A DNA stretch of 21,841 nt, from assembly GCA_003254885.1 (NCBI GenBank), contig QANT01002385.1:1-21841 (forward strand), given 5' to 3'. This document shows positions 1 through 8,334 of the stretch, one piece after another (position 1 is the first letter of the stretch; each line of letters opens with the position of its first letter). Under the pieces are notes generated by a model that saw only the letters and a list, made by a program, of their open reading frames with translations, was not told the origin of the DNA and ran no database searches. Made by a program: the position numbers and the translations under genes. The DNA is from Purshia tridentata (taxonomy: Eukaryota > Streptophyta > Magnoliopsida > Rosales > Rosaceae).

Positions 1-532
1 TGAATTCTATGATGACGCAGCCATATGAAATTATAAACTTGGAGTTTGATGGATGTTGCTAGCATCAATTATTCAATTTATTTTCTCATTAATGATTGTT
101 AAATGTAACGAACCTTGCATGAAAACTGATGGCTCACAATTGACCACACATATAATAATTATTAATATATATCGATATATAATGTGTTAGTTATTGGTTT
201 TTTGTTGAGAAAATATAAATTTCCTTAAAATGGAGCAAAATGAAGGTCGGAAACAAACCACAAGAAGGGGTATTTGGCCCAATTCTACTCTTCTATTACA
301 ATTGATCAATATGTGTTATAGATCTTATGCCTTTATATGATTATATATATATATATAATAATAAAAAGATTTTGCTCGCCACCACTTTTTTGTGATAAGC
401 AAAATAGCATTCTATACATGAAATTGTCAAACAAATTATAGGAAAAGCTTTCCATTACACATCACAAGTAAAAACAAGTAATAGGAATCCTAATTTTCTT
501 ACTGCAACTAGTGAGTAGTGGCTTCCTACTTC
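1..532. other. AT-rich non-coding DNA at the left edge
   Basis: No convincing coding region or RNA gene is visible. The stretch is AT-rich, with short TA runs near 170 and 340-360. It is probably the 3' flank of the PORR relic that follows on the minus strand, or plain intergenic DNA. Confidence 0.5.
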
Positions 533-1330
533 CTAGTACAAGTCTATATCATCCTCCAAGTCATCCGCTGTCCCCTTGTGCTCAAGTTGAAAATGATTGT
601 TCTCATTTTCAAGAATGGCTCTCATATAAACCCTCGTCCTTAAGTCTGACGTACATGTCACTAAAAATTTCAATCTTCTTCTCTTTTGCTTCCAAATAAG
701 TATAACCAAAGGACAATTCTCAGTCAGCTCCGAACCTTCACACGCTTCTGTCAAGAAGACACCAAATCTCTTCCCTCCCTCTGAAAAATAGAAAATCCCA
801 AAATGCTTGAGAAGAATTCTCATAAGCTTTTGGGGCATCATCACAAGTTCATGTTGGAATTGAGTGAGGTCACTGACCTCTTCTCAAAAGTAAAGCTAAG
901 CAGCTCATGCATAATATCGACTGCATATGGAGACAAATAAGACCATTTCTGAAAATGATCAATTGCTCCTCGATCTATGTACACGTTTTTGTAAAGGAAA
1001 AGAGAGGGAAAGCAATCCCTATTGCCTTCTTCTCCAACTTTGTTATAGCCAAGCAGGATTGCGGGAAACAAGTTCCATATACTCAAGCTCATCCTTATCT
1101 CAGACCACCTTAAAGTGTTGGAGATATTTGGGCACCCAACTAGTCCACAAATCAAGAGGCAGAGCAAAGTCCCTTCTAAAAGGCGCAATCTTGTCCATCG
1201 GAAGCCGCTTATCAACAGAAATCATAAGAAAGTCAACTGCTTGCTTGGTCATCCTGCGCCATAAAACCCTTGTATGATCCTTATACAATTCAAACAATTT
1301 TGGCAATTTCCAAAAAGCGAACTGAGAACC
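533..1330 (-). pseudogene. Decayed PORR-domain (plant organelle RNA recognition) gene
   Basis: On the minus strand, successive frames give recognisable PORR pieces in the right order. These are a block with RRMTKQAVDFLMISVDKRLP and IAPFRRDFALPLDLWTSWVP (about 1306-1100), then IDHFQKWSYLSPYA and MHELLSFTFEKR (about 1010-870), then PQKLMRILLKHFGIFYFSE and GGKRFGVFLTEACEGSEL (about 840-700). The frame is broken by an in-frame TGA at 1102-1100 and by shifts near 1050, near 1005-1020 and near 870. Between SYLSPYA and IMHELL the family normally has a further stretch of roughly 15-20 residues, which is missing here. Intact PORR proteins (WTF1 and relatives) bind organellar introns and help splicing. 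Many are intronless, so the lack of introns does not prove retroposition. No intact start or transit peptide is visible. Several independent breaks make a sequencing error unlikely. Confidence 0.85.
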
Positions 1331-1369
1331 AGGGAGTGAGATGGGAAGGTGGGCATAAGCGGTTGACTC

Positions 1370-1561
1370 TCAAAACGGCAGAAGTTCGATAAAATTAGAT
1401 ACTTGGAGGAGACCGATTTTGATATGAGATTCTTCAGTTGTTGGAATGCGTTCTTCATTTGTTCGTGTCGTGGCCGCACACGACTCTTCTAGCCTTCTTC
1501 TGAGTTTTGATCGGAGCTCCGCAGCAGAAGGCTTCTCAGATGATCTCCGATGGCTCGCCAT
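1370..1561 (-). CDS. Small unrecognised ORF, possible first exon
   Basis: A 63-codon ORF begins MASHRRSSEKPSAAELRSKL and continues with a basic, Arg/Glu-rich segment. I do not recognise the family. In its favour are its composition, which looks like an ordered charged N-terminus rather than random translation of AT-rich DNA, and an E2F-type site directly before the ATG. Possible splice donors lie near the 3' end, for example after CTCCTCCAA (next bases GTATCT). It could therefore be the first exon of a gene whose remainder is lost, or lies beyond the left edge past the PORR relic. It could also be chance. No downstream exon could be identified. Confidence 0.25.
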   Translation of the reverse strand: MASHRRSSEKPSAAELRSKLRRRLEESCAATTRTNEERIPTTEESHIKIGLLQVSNFIELLPF

Positions 1562-1562
1562 G

Positions 1563-1574
1563 TTTTGGCGGGAA
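1563..1574. promoter_or_regulatory. Canonical E2F-type site
   Basis: The plus strand reads TTTTGGCGGGAA, which contains TTTGGCGG and so fits the E2F consensus WTTSSCSS. It ends one base before the ATG of the minus-strand ORF at 1561. Such sites in plants typically mark genes expressed at the G1/S transition. Assignment to this ORF is an inference. Confidence 0.45.
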
Positions 1575-2206
1575 GTTCATCACGCTCAACTGAATTTCTG
1601 AGGCAGACGAATTTAAGCAACGGTTTTTATTTTGGTTTCTGCAAACTGCAGTTGTTTTGTATAGCTCGAGATAACTAGATAACCGACAAAGCGACACCAT
1701 GTATGATTCACTGCCATTTTATCATGTGCTTACTTCAATTATATCAAACTTTAGCCTCACATGGATTTTGCTGGCATAAATTGTTCATGTGATTGACCGC
1801 GGTTAATTGATATGAATCATAAATTAATCAACAGTTTAGAGTTGATTACGAAGTGTAATAACTTTTAATACAAAATTTTTTGTAGTGTATATATGCACCA
1901 TTTTGATCCTTATATGTCAATGAATTCACCTTTTTCTTGCCAAAATATAGATTCTTCATCTTTTCAATACAGAATTTGATTGTTTGACAAAACATAATAA
2001 ACATTTAAGTTTCAACAGTTCACATAAAAGAAAAACATTCCATTGCACATGGGATTTACAACATTAGACTTATGATTATGGAATATTTAGTAAACAGTTA
2101 TAGTAGCTACCTTTTGTAGCACAAGATCATAAAATAGATCCTAAATATTCATCCATATCGTCTATTAACTTCTAATCTACAACATAAAATTCAATTGCTC
2201 AAACTT
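1575..2206. other. Non-coding 3' flank of LFY
   Basis: AT-rich DNA between the E2F-type site and the LFY stop codon. It should contain the LFY 3' UTR and polyadenylation region on the minus strand. I see no coding exon, RNA gene or clear repeat. Confidence 0.5.
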
Positions 2207-4176
2207 TCAGTACGGCAAACGATCACCACCACCAACAGAGGCAGAGCTAGATGCCGTGGCATTGTTGCGCTCAGCGTGACAAAGCTGGCGGAGTTTGGTG
2301 GGAACATACCAAATAGAGAGGCGGGGATGAGCACTGAAGATGGCATCAATGTCCCATCCTTGACCTGCCGCAATGGCCACAAGAGGCTTGTAACATGCCT
2401 GCCTCCAAGCACCGACATTTTCGCCTCTCTCCTTGAACGCCTTCCTCAGCGCATGGGATGCCTCCTGGTCCAGGCAATGCAGCGCATAGCAGTGCACGTA
2501 GTGCCGCATCTTGGGCTTGTTTATGTAGCTCGCTCCTGCCTTTTTGGCATACCTAAACACCTGGTTTGTCACCTGGATATACATCATATGTTCACACAAC
2601 CAAAACAACCATTAAATTTCGATTTTGAACTTTAAGCAAATAATTTAAGGATATTTTTAATGTATGATATCTACAATGAATGTGTATTTCATTAAATATT
2701 CATGTTAGATTAACCCATATTCGATACGAATTATCTGGTTCATACCATAATGCATAATCGAATTATATGATGTTTGGATTGAATTCACTGTCTATATCTG
2801 ACCAATCAAATCAAATTTAGATCAAGACCCGGCCCATTTAGCCTCTCAGTGGGCCTCTCCAACGGAAATTTTTGGCCCACCGAGATCTTGTACCCCGACT
2901 TGTCACATTTTTGGGGCCCACAACGATCAGGTTCAGTGATATGACATGACCAGCTGTAGTGTCTTCGCCAATTACTATTATGATTACAATTTTCAGAGTG
3001 AATAGTAATTATTTCTGTGATTACCATGATAATGATTTAATGATTTTAATGATTAATTACTATTTACCGCAGTAGAAAGGATAGGATTGCACCAATCAAA
3101 GAGTACGGAGTACCTTGGTGGGACATTTTTCACCGCGCTCCTTGGCAATGTTCTGGACCTGCCTCAAGAAATCACGGCACTGCTCGTAGAGATGGAACAG
3201 GTAATCCAGGCCGTTCTTTTTGCCACGTGCCACCTCCCCAGGCTCCGTCACGATGAATGGGTGCTCACGCTGTCTCTCGCCCAGTCCTCCGCCACCATTG
3301 TCCTCGTGGTCGTCCTCGTCGTGCCCACCGTCGTTATAATCGTTGACATGTCCGCCGCCACGACTCCTATGCCCCTTCTTCATCTGCCGCTGCTTCTTCC
3401 GTCTCTCCGCCGCAACTTCCCACGTCGTCCCTCCGCCACTCCCCACCATCTCCTTCTCCTGCTGCACTGGCTCCTCCGACATTCCTGCCCCATGCAAAAA
3501 ACATATATTACATATTCTCCAATAATAAATCAAACAGTCTGTTAAGTCCAACATTTCTATCTCGTCGACTGTTTAGTAAGCGAACATTTTTATCTCACCA
3601 GACTGTTTGGTAAATGAACATTTCTCACGAATAATATATTTGAGTGTTTGATAAGTAAACATTTCTCGTTCACGCTTATTATATTAATGAATACATGGTA
3701 AACGACTAACCTTCTTGGGAGAGAGCATCGAGATCGTTGGTGGTGGTGTCAGCGGAGACGGGGTGGCCCCGTCGGGAGTCCTCCTCATCAAGCCGTCTCC
3801 GCTCAGCTCTGACGGCGGCTTTGATCCCGTACCTCTCACCGACGAGGAGGTCCCAGTGGAAAATCTGAGAAAGGCTGTTCATCATGTCTTCAAGCTCATC
3901 ATCCTTCATGTCCAAAAGCGTGTTCACCGTGAACCCAAGCTCGGCAATCTTGACCGCCGTGTAGTATCTGATCCCGTAAGCCTGGAACAAGTCCTCCAGC
4001 CCTCCCAGCTCTCTTTGAGGCCGCACACAATACGACGTCGCAGAAGCAGCAGCAGCAGCCGCCGCCGACGCAGCTTGTGGTGGCGCTGCTGCTTCGAGCT
4101 GAAACCGGCTCGCCGGCACGACCATCCCTCGTAGGTCCCACTTGAACAAATTGGCAGCGAAGGCCTCTGGATCCAT
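2207..4176 (-). CDS. LFY: LEAFY/FLORICAULA floral meristem identity transcription factor
   Basis: Plant-specific transcription factor that specifies floral meristem fate and activates floral homeotic genes in the nucleus. Exons on the minus strand are 4176-3711, 3484-3114 and 2572-2207. The phases join cleanly (GAA G|GA ATG; AAG|GTG) and give 400 aa; known homologues are roughly 390-420 aa with the same three-exon structure. The start [14 protein letters not shown] matches the conserved N-terminus. Residues about 57-127 form the SAM-like oligomerisation domain ([20 protein letters not shown], then [18 protein letters not shown]). An acidic, Gly-rich linker covers about 187-224. Residues about 226-388 are the helix-turn-helix DNA-binding domain ([56 protein letters not shown]). 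By my count, residues equivalent to Arabidopsis H312, R345, H387 and R390 are kept (H303, R336, H378, R381). Odd points are an alanine run at residues 35-46 and Gly349 where Arg is usual. It is read divergently from the PPR gene. Confidence 0.98.
2831..2920. promoter_or_regulatory. Cluster of four TGGGCC/GGCCCA motifs in LFY intron 2
   Basis: Within 90 bp of intron 2 lie GGCCCA at 2831-2836, TGGGCC at 2850-2855, GGCCCA at 2874-2879 and GGCCCA at 2915-2920. These match plant site II (TGGGCY) elements, which are usually found in proximal promoters and bound by TCP factors. Their role inside an intron is unknown. Confidence 0.35.
3535..3675. repeat. Degenerate minisatellite in LFY intron 1
   Basis: Four imperfect head-to-tail units of about 32-41 bp start at 3535, 3567, 3601 and 3642. 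The shared core is GACTGTTTRGTAA followed by GAACATTTYT. Together they fill about 140 of the 226 bp of intron 1 (3485-3710), leaving the donor and acceptor ends free. Confidence 0.7.
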
Positions 4177-5883
4177 TACAACGTTTGATCCCCTTCAATA
4201 TCACTCTGATATCTCTAGATCTCTCTATCTTTCTCTCTCTAGATCTCTCGATCTTAGCTCTATTTTGTAGAGCTGGCGAGGGGTTCTGTTGCTATAAAAG
4301 CAACAATTTTTTGTTTCCGAAACTACCCTTGTGAGAACGAGATATATAGTGTAGGATTGATTTTCCCGAGGAACTAACAAACTGGGATGGAGGGGGTTGA
4401 TGATCTACACTTGAATTCAAACTTGATACTCGAAACCAAACCAAATTATACAATCAGAATTTGAACGTGTCATTAAGGTCCTTCCCAATAGGTCTCACTG
4501 TCTCAGTACCCAATGACCTTTTTAACCTGTTAAGCTAAGCTCTAGCCTATACTTGTTGTCCATGTTGGGGGTTTGACCTATTTTAAAAATTAATTGTTAA
4601 ATTTATTCATACGTGCACCTCTGATCACTGCTGTCTGCTAATTAAATAATGTTTTCCTAACTTTCTTGCATGGTCCAAATTAATATGACAAAACCCACAT
4701 CAATTTCAATGTCAAAATATCTGATACGATCTTTGTAGTACGAAGTAGATACTAGATTGTGATAAATCTAGTGTTCTTGGCTGTTATTGAGAGCTAGGCC
4801 AAGGCTAGAAACGCAAAGTCAACTTGATGGGCAAAATAGAGTCGTAGCAAAAGAGATATAGCAAGTGTTGGCATAATGGAATGTGAAGGAGTAAGATTGG
4901 TGTTTGTGGTATACATGGTAAATTTCTCCATCGTCATCATCACTCTTTTGAAAAAACAGAGGCCCATCATCAGTACTTGGTGACTGTACTGTGAAATTTG
5001 AAAGCCCATCTAGCATATAGATTCTCAGTCTTTTAAAACCAGAACGAGCTCGGCAAAGCCTTGGAGTGGGGGTAGTTTAGTACTTTCGGGGAGAACTAAT
5101 TACTGTTCCTTGGCAATATAAAAAATGGCAGGGGAAGTACAGGGTCTGCAGGTGTTTCAGTGTAATCAGGTTTGGCCAAAGCTGTTTGAATCGACTGAAA
5201 AAGGCTGATCCTCTTTTGTACTTTCACAGTGAGTAAGATCACGGTAGTGGTGGTGTCGCGATCAGGTGCTTCTCGGCCTACCCTGTTCCCATCGTCCGGC
5301 CAACAAGTGTCCCCTGACGAATACGATGTTGTTCCGTCCCTCCGACACGTGTCGCGAGGAGGTAGGCTGGGGTCGAGGTGGACCCGGAAACCAGGTGAAC
5401 GATGGATTGCTGATTTGACGTGGCATAGAAATTGGAAAATTGAAAAAACTGTACCTTTTCCCTCCGTCGCGAGCTTAGCTTTGCTTCTTTTCAGAATAAT
5501 AAAATCTATGGTTAATAGGACGTACTTTATCGAGGAAAACCCAATGGGGTGCTGACACGTCATGTACCCGAAGCCCTAGCTGACTCAGTGTTCCAGGGAG
5601 TCGTTCAGGGGGGCTGGAGCCACTCGCTTTCACATTGAGTCTTTAACAGTAGTCTTCCTTTTACCGTCCCCTCCACTCTTTTATCTCGTTTGTTTTTTCT
5701 TTTGACAATTATTTCTCACAATTCAATTATTTTACATGTGATTGAAGAGAGAAACTTGCCTATCATTGTGATGCCATTTTATTTTAAACAACAAAATGGG
5801 GTTAAAAGATTCAAGAAAAAATATTGGGCCAATTTTAGTGGGCTCAAATAGTTGACTCTAAGAATATGTGGGCCGAGTGAAGG
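4177..5883. other. Divergent LFY/PPR intergenic region
   Basis: This 1.7-kb stretch should hold the LFY promoter (minus) and the distal PPR promoter (plus). No coding gene was accepted; overlapping ORFs near 5096-5563 on both strands match no family I know. Pyrimidine-rich DNA (GA-rich on the LFY sense strand) lies at about 4205-4257, in the presumed LFY 5' UTR; GA tracts of this kind are bound by BPC factors. A TATAAAA string sits inside a short inverted repeat at 4288-4304. ACGT-core motifs lie at 5344-5564. Confidence 0.5.
5344..5587. promoter_or_regulatory. Cluster of ACGT-core (bZIP/bHLH-type) motifs
   Basis: GACACGTGTC, a perfect palindrome with a G-box core, is at 5344-5353. TGACGTGGC (ABRE/hex-like) is at 5416-5424. 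TGACACGTCA is at 5553-5562. TGACTCA (GCN4-like) is at 5581-5587. The cluster ends about 360 bp before the PPR start and about 1.2-1.4 kb upstream of LFY, so either gene could use it. Function is inferred from motif identity only. Confidence 0.4.
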
Positions 5884-5900
5884 ATGTCCCACACAGCCCA
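5825..5900. promoter_or_regulatory. Site II (TGGGCY) elements of the PPR promoter
   Basis: TGGGCC at 5825-5830, TGGGCT at 5839-5844, TGGGCC at 5869-5874 and AGCCCA (the reverse of TGGGCT) at 5895-5900. Clusters of this motif close to the transcription start are typical of plant genes for organelle-targeted and housekeeping proteins. The upstream ATG at 5884 falls inside the cluster, so transcription probably starts after it. This favours the ATG at 5947 as the PPR start. Confidence 0.5.
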
Positions 5901-5946
5901 CTGTAAGGATAAGCTAATCGGACCCGGCTATGGCGAAGAAGGGCTG

Positions 5947-7724
5947 ATGTCGGCGACGACCATGATGATGAAAGGAGGAGGACATGGAGCGAAGAGGGTT
6001 CTGAACCGTTCCGCTGAACCACGGGCCGCCATTAACTCAATTACGCAGTGGGAGCTCCCCTATGCCTGCTCCAATGGCGGAAAGTCACATAGAGGTAAGG
6101 TAACCTAGCAACCCACTTTGCATTTTGCTCAGTTGTACTTTTTTCATACACCATTTTTTAATTCTGCATCTACTTGTTTTCACTGTAGAAACCCCATTCT
6201 CTTTCAGATCATCTAGCACTCCACCATGTTCTGAAAGCATGCAAACTCTCATTGGACTCCACAACTGCAATTCAAACCCATGCTAGAATCATTACACTTG
6301 GATATGGAACCTACCCTTCTCTCCTTGCGTCTCTGCTGGCAGTTTACAAGCGCTGTGACTGTGTCAATCTCGCTCATCAGCTTCATCATCATATTTTCTC
6401 TTGCGCTTCCAGTATCAACTTTTTGAATCTCGTCATTGAGAGCCTTATGAGAAATGGAGAATGCGATATTGCCAAGAGGGTGTTCTGTAAAATGCCCAAC
6501 CCAGATGTGGTGGCTTGGAACTCTGTGATCGGAGGCTGTGTCAGAAACGAACGTTTTCAGGAGGCATTGGCATTGTTTCGGAAGTTGTTAAGCTCGGGTT
6601 TGGAACCAGATGGGTTCACATTTTCTTCTGTTATTACTGCGTGTGCGCGTCTTGGAGCTCTTCACAATGCTCAGAGGGTGCACTCTTTGATGATGAATAA
6701 AAGAATTGAACTGAATTTTATATTGAGTGCAGCTCTGATAGACATGTACTCGAAGTGTGGTAGAGTGCAAACCGCAAAAGAAATTTTTAGTACTGTCAAG
6801 CACAATGATGTCTCTGTTTGGAATGCAATGATAAATGGGTTGGCAATCCATGGGATTGCTTTGGATGCAATAACAGTATTCTCAAAGATGGAGCTTCAGA
6901 ATGTTTTACCAGATTCGATAACTTTCGTTGCCCTTTTGAAAGCGTGCAGTCATTGTAATTTGGTTGAACAGGGTCGCAAGTACTTTGATTTGATGAGAAG
7001 TCAGTACTCGATTCAGCCAGAACTTGAGCATTATGGAGTCATGGTTGATCTCTTGGGTCGAGCCGGGCTTCTAGAAGATGCTTATGCAATTATAAAGGGC
7101 ATGCCAATGGAGCCAGATGTTGTTATATGGAGGGCACTTCTTAGTGCCTGTAGAACTCATAGAAGGCCTGAACTGGGAGAGGTTGCCATTGCAAATATAT
7201 CCCGTCCCAAGAGCGGAGATTACGTGTTGCTGTCAAATACCTATTGCTCTCTAAAGAGATGGGATAGTGCAGAGAGAGTGAGAGTAATGATGAAGAAACA
7301 GAGAGTTCGTAAAAATCAAGGGAAGAGTTGGCTTGAGTTGGAAGGTGTGATCCACCAATTCAGGGCAGGTGATCAGACGCACCCAGAAACAAAATCAATA
7401 TACAGAGTGTTGGAAGCGTTGATCCAGCGGACCAAATTGGAGGGCTTTGTGCCTGTGACAGAGTTGGTTTTGATGGATGTCTCTGAAGAGGAAAAAGAGG
7501 GAAATTTGAATTGCCATAGTGAAAAGTTGGCACTGGCCCATGGGATCCTTAAAACTAGTCCTGGAACAGAAATCAGAATCTCAAAAAACCTGCGGATCTG
7601 TCCTGACTGTCATTGTTGGATTAAAATGGTTTCAAGAATAATAAGTAGAGTAATAGTTGTGAGGGATCGGATTCGTTTTCACCACTTTGAAGGTGGTATG
7701 TGTTCTTGTGGAGACTATTGGTAG
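5947..7724 (+). CDS. DYW-type pentatricopeptide repeat (PPR) protein
   Basis: Probable organelle RNA-editing factor. PPR repeats read the RNA and the C-terminal DYW domain carries C-to-U deaminase motifs. Exons are 5947-6094 and 6208-7724. The 113-bp intron joins AGA G|AT CAT, giving 554 aa. An upstream in-frame ATG at 5884 would add 21 residues but lies among site II promoter motifs. PLS-type repeats cover about residues 80-330, for example PDVVAWNSVIGGCVRNERFQ and LSAALIDMYSKCGRVQTAKE. An E/E+ region follows from about VIWRALLSACRTH. The DYW domain keeps HSE (His486, Glu488), CPDCH (Cys514, Cys517, His518) and the terminal Asp-Tyr-Trp, so the zinc-deaminase motifs look intact. The PG-box-like segment reads QGKSWLEL, slightly off the usual PGxSWIE. 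From memory the best Arabidopsis counterpart is At5g50990. The organelle target cannot be told from sequence. Confidence 0.93.
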
Positions 7725-8334
7725 CGAATAGCTTGAATATCTGGTTGTGTGATTTTAGTTCTCATTGAGGGGCAGAGCACAAGCAAAGCTAGAAGGACTG
7801 TTCAGTGAAGAAAACTCTATGAAATTTGGAGAAATTAGTATTCTCTTGAAGCCCTTTTCAGGTCCTCCACTTGTTGTCTTGTAGACAAAATATAGAAGCA
7901 TTTAAATATCTGATATTCCAATGTTGTTGTTCGGTTCCCAGTCCTTGACGTACTTCATTAGAATGATCGCTAAAAGACAGCCATGATGCAATGATAGATC
8001 TTTCTTGCCGAATTTGGGTTGTTAGAGGCTCATGCGAAGTGCCAGTGCTTTAAGGAATCAGTCTAAAGTATGTTTTATTTTGCTTGCATCAGAACAGTTT
8101 TGTTTGACCTTTGATATCATTGTTGGAAGCTTGCAAATATACGTTTCTTCCCTTGTCTCTTAAGAACAAACATATATATGATCCAATGTGGTACAATGTT
8201 GGCAAGGGTACATGCCTTAATAATATGACTAAACTCTTATCCTGTATACCGTTAATCCATTCAATGGTGACGCTGAGTTCTTATTTAGTACTTCTTTACT
8301 TTTTCCTCTTGGCATGGTTAATCAATTTCCCATC
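7725..8334. other. Convergent 3' region between PPR and Sec14-like genes
   Basis: It holds the two 3' UTRs and no further gene. The part at 7942-8113 is duplicated at 10379-10589 (entered separately). Confidence 0.55.
7942..8113. repeat. Direct repeat, copy A (3' flank of the Sec14-like gene)
   Basis: Diverged match in the same orientation to 10379-10589. Shared blocks in order include CCTTGACGTACTTCATTAG against CCTTGAGGTACTTCTTTAG, then CATGATGCAATGA, CCGAATTTG, TCATGCGAA, CAGTGCT, AAAGTATG and TTGACCTTT. Copy A lies 222 bp beyond the Sec14-like stop codon. Confidence 0.8.

Noticed and set aside
3087..4204. Long ORFs on the plus strand and in other minus frames across LFY exons 1 and 2
   Set aside because: They are shadows of the GC-rich LFY coding exons; the LEAFY frame explains the sequence fully.
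4288..4304. TATAAAA inside the inverted repeat GTTGCT/AGCAAC as the LFY TATA box
   Set aside because: The TATA string reads in the plus direction, away from LFY, and nothing else supports it as a core promoter.
5096..5563. Overlapping ORFs of 155 aa (minus) and 108 aa (plus) in the LFY/PPR intergenic region
   Set aside because: Neither resembles a known family, both are low-complexity in places, and the interval is rich in regulatory motifs. They look like chance frames in a GC-richer promoter segment.
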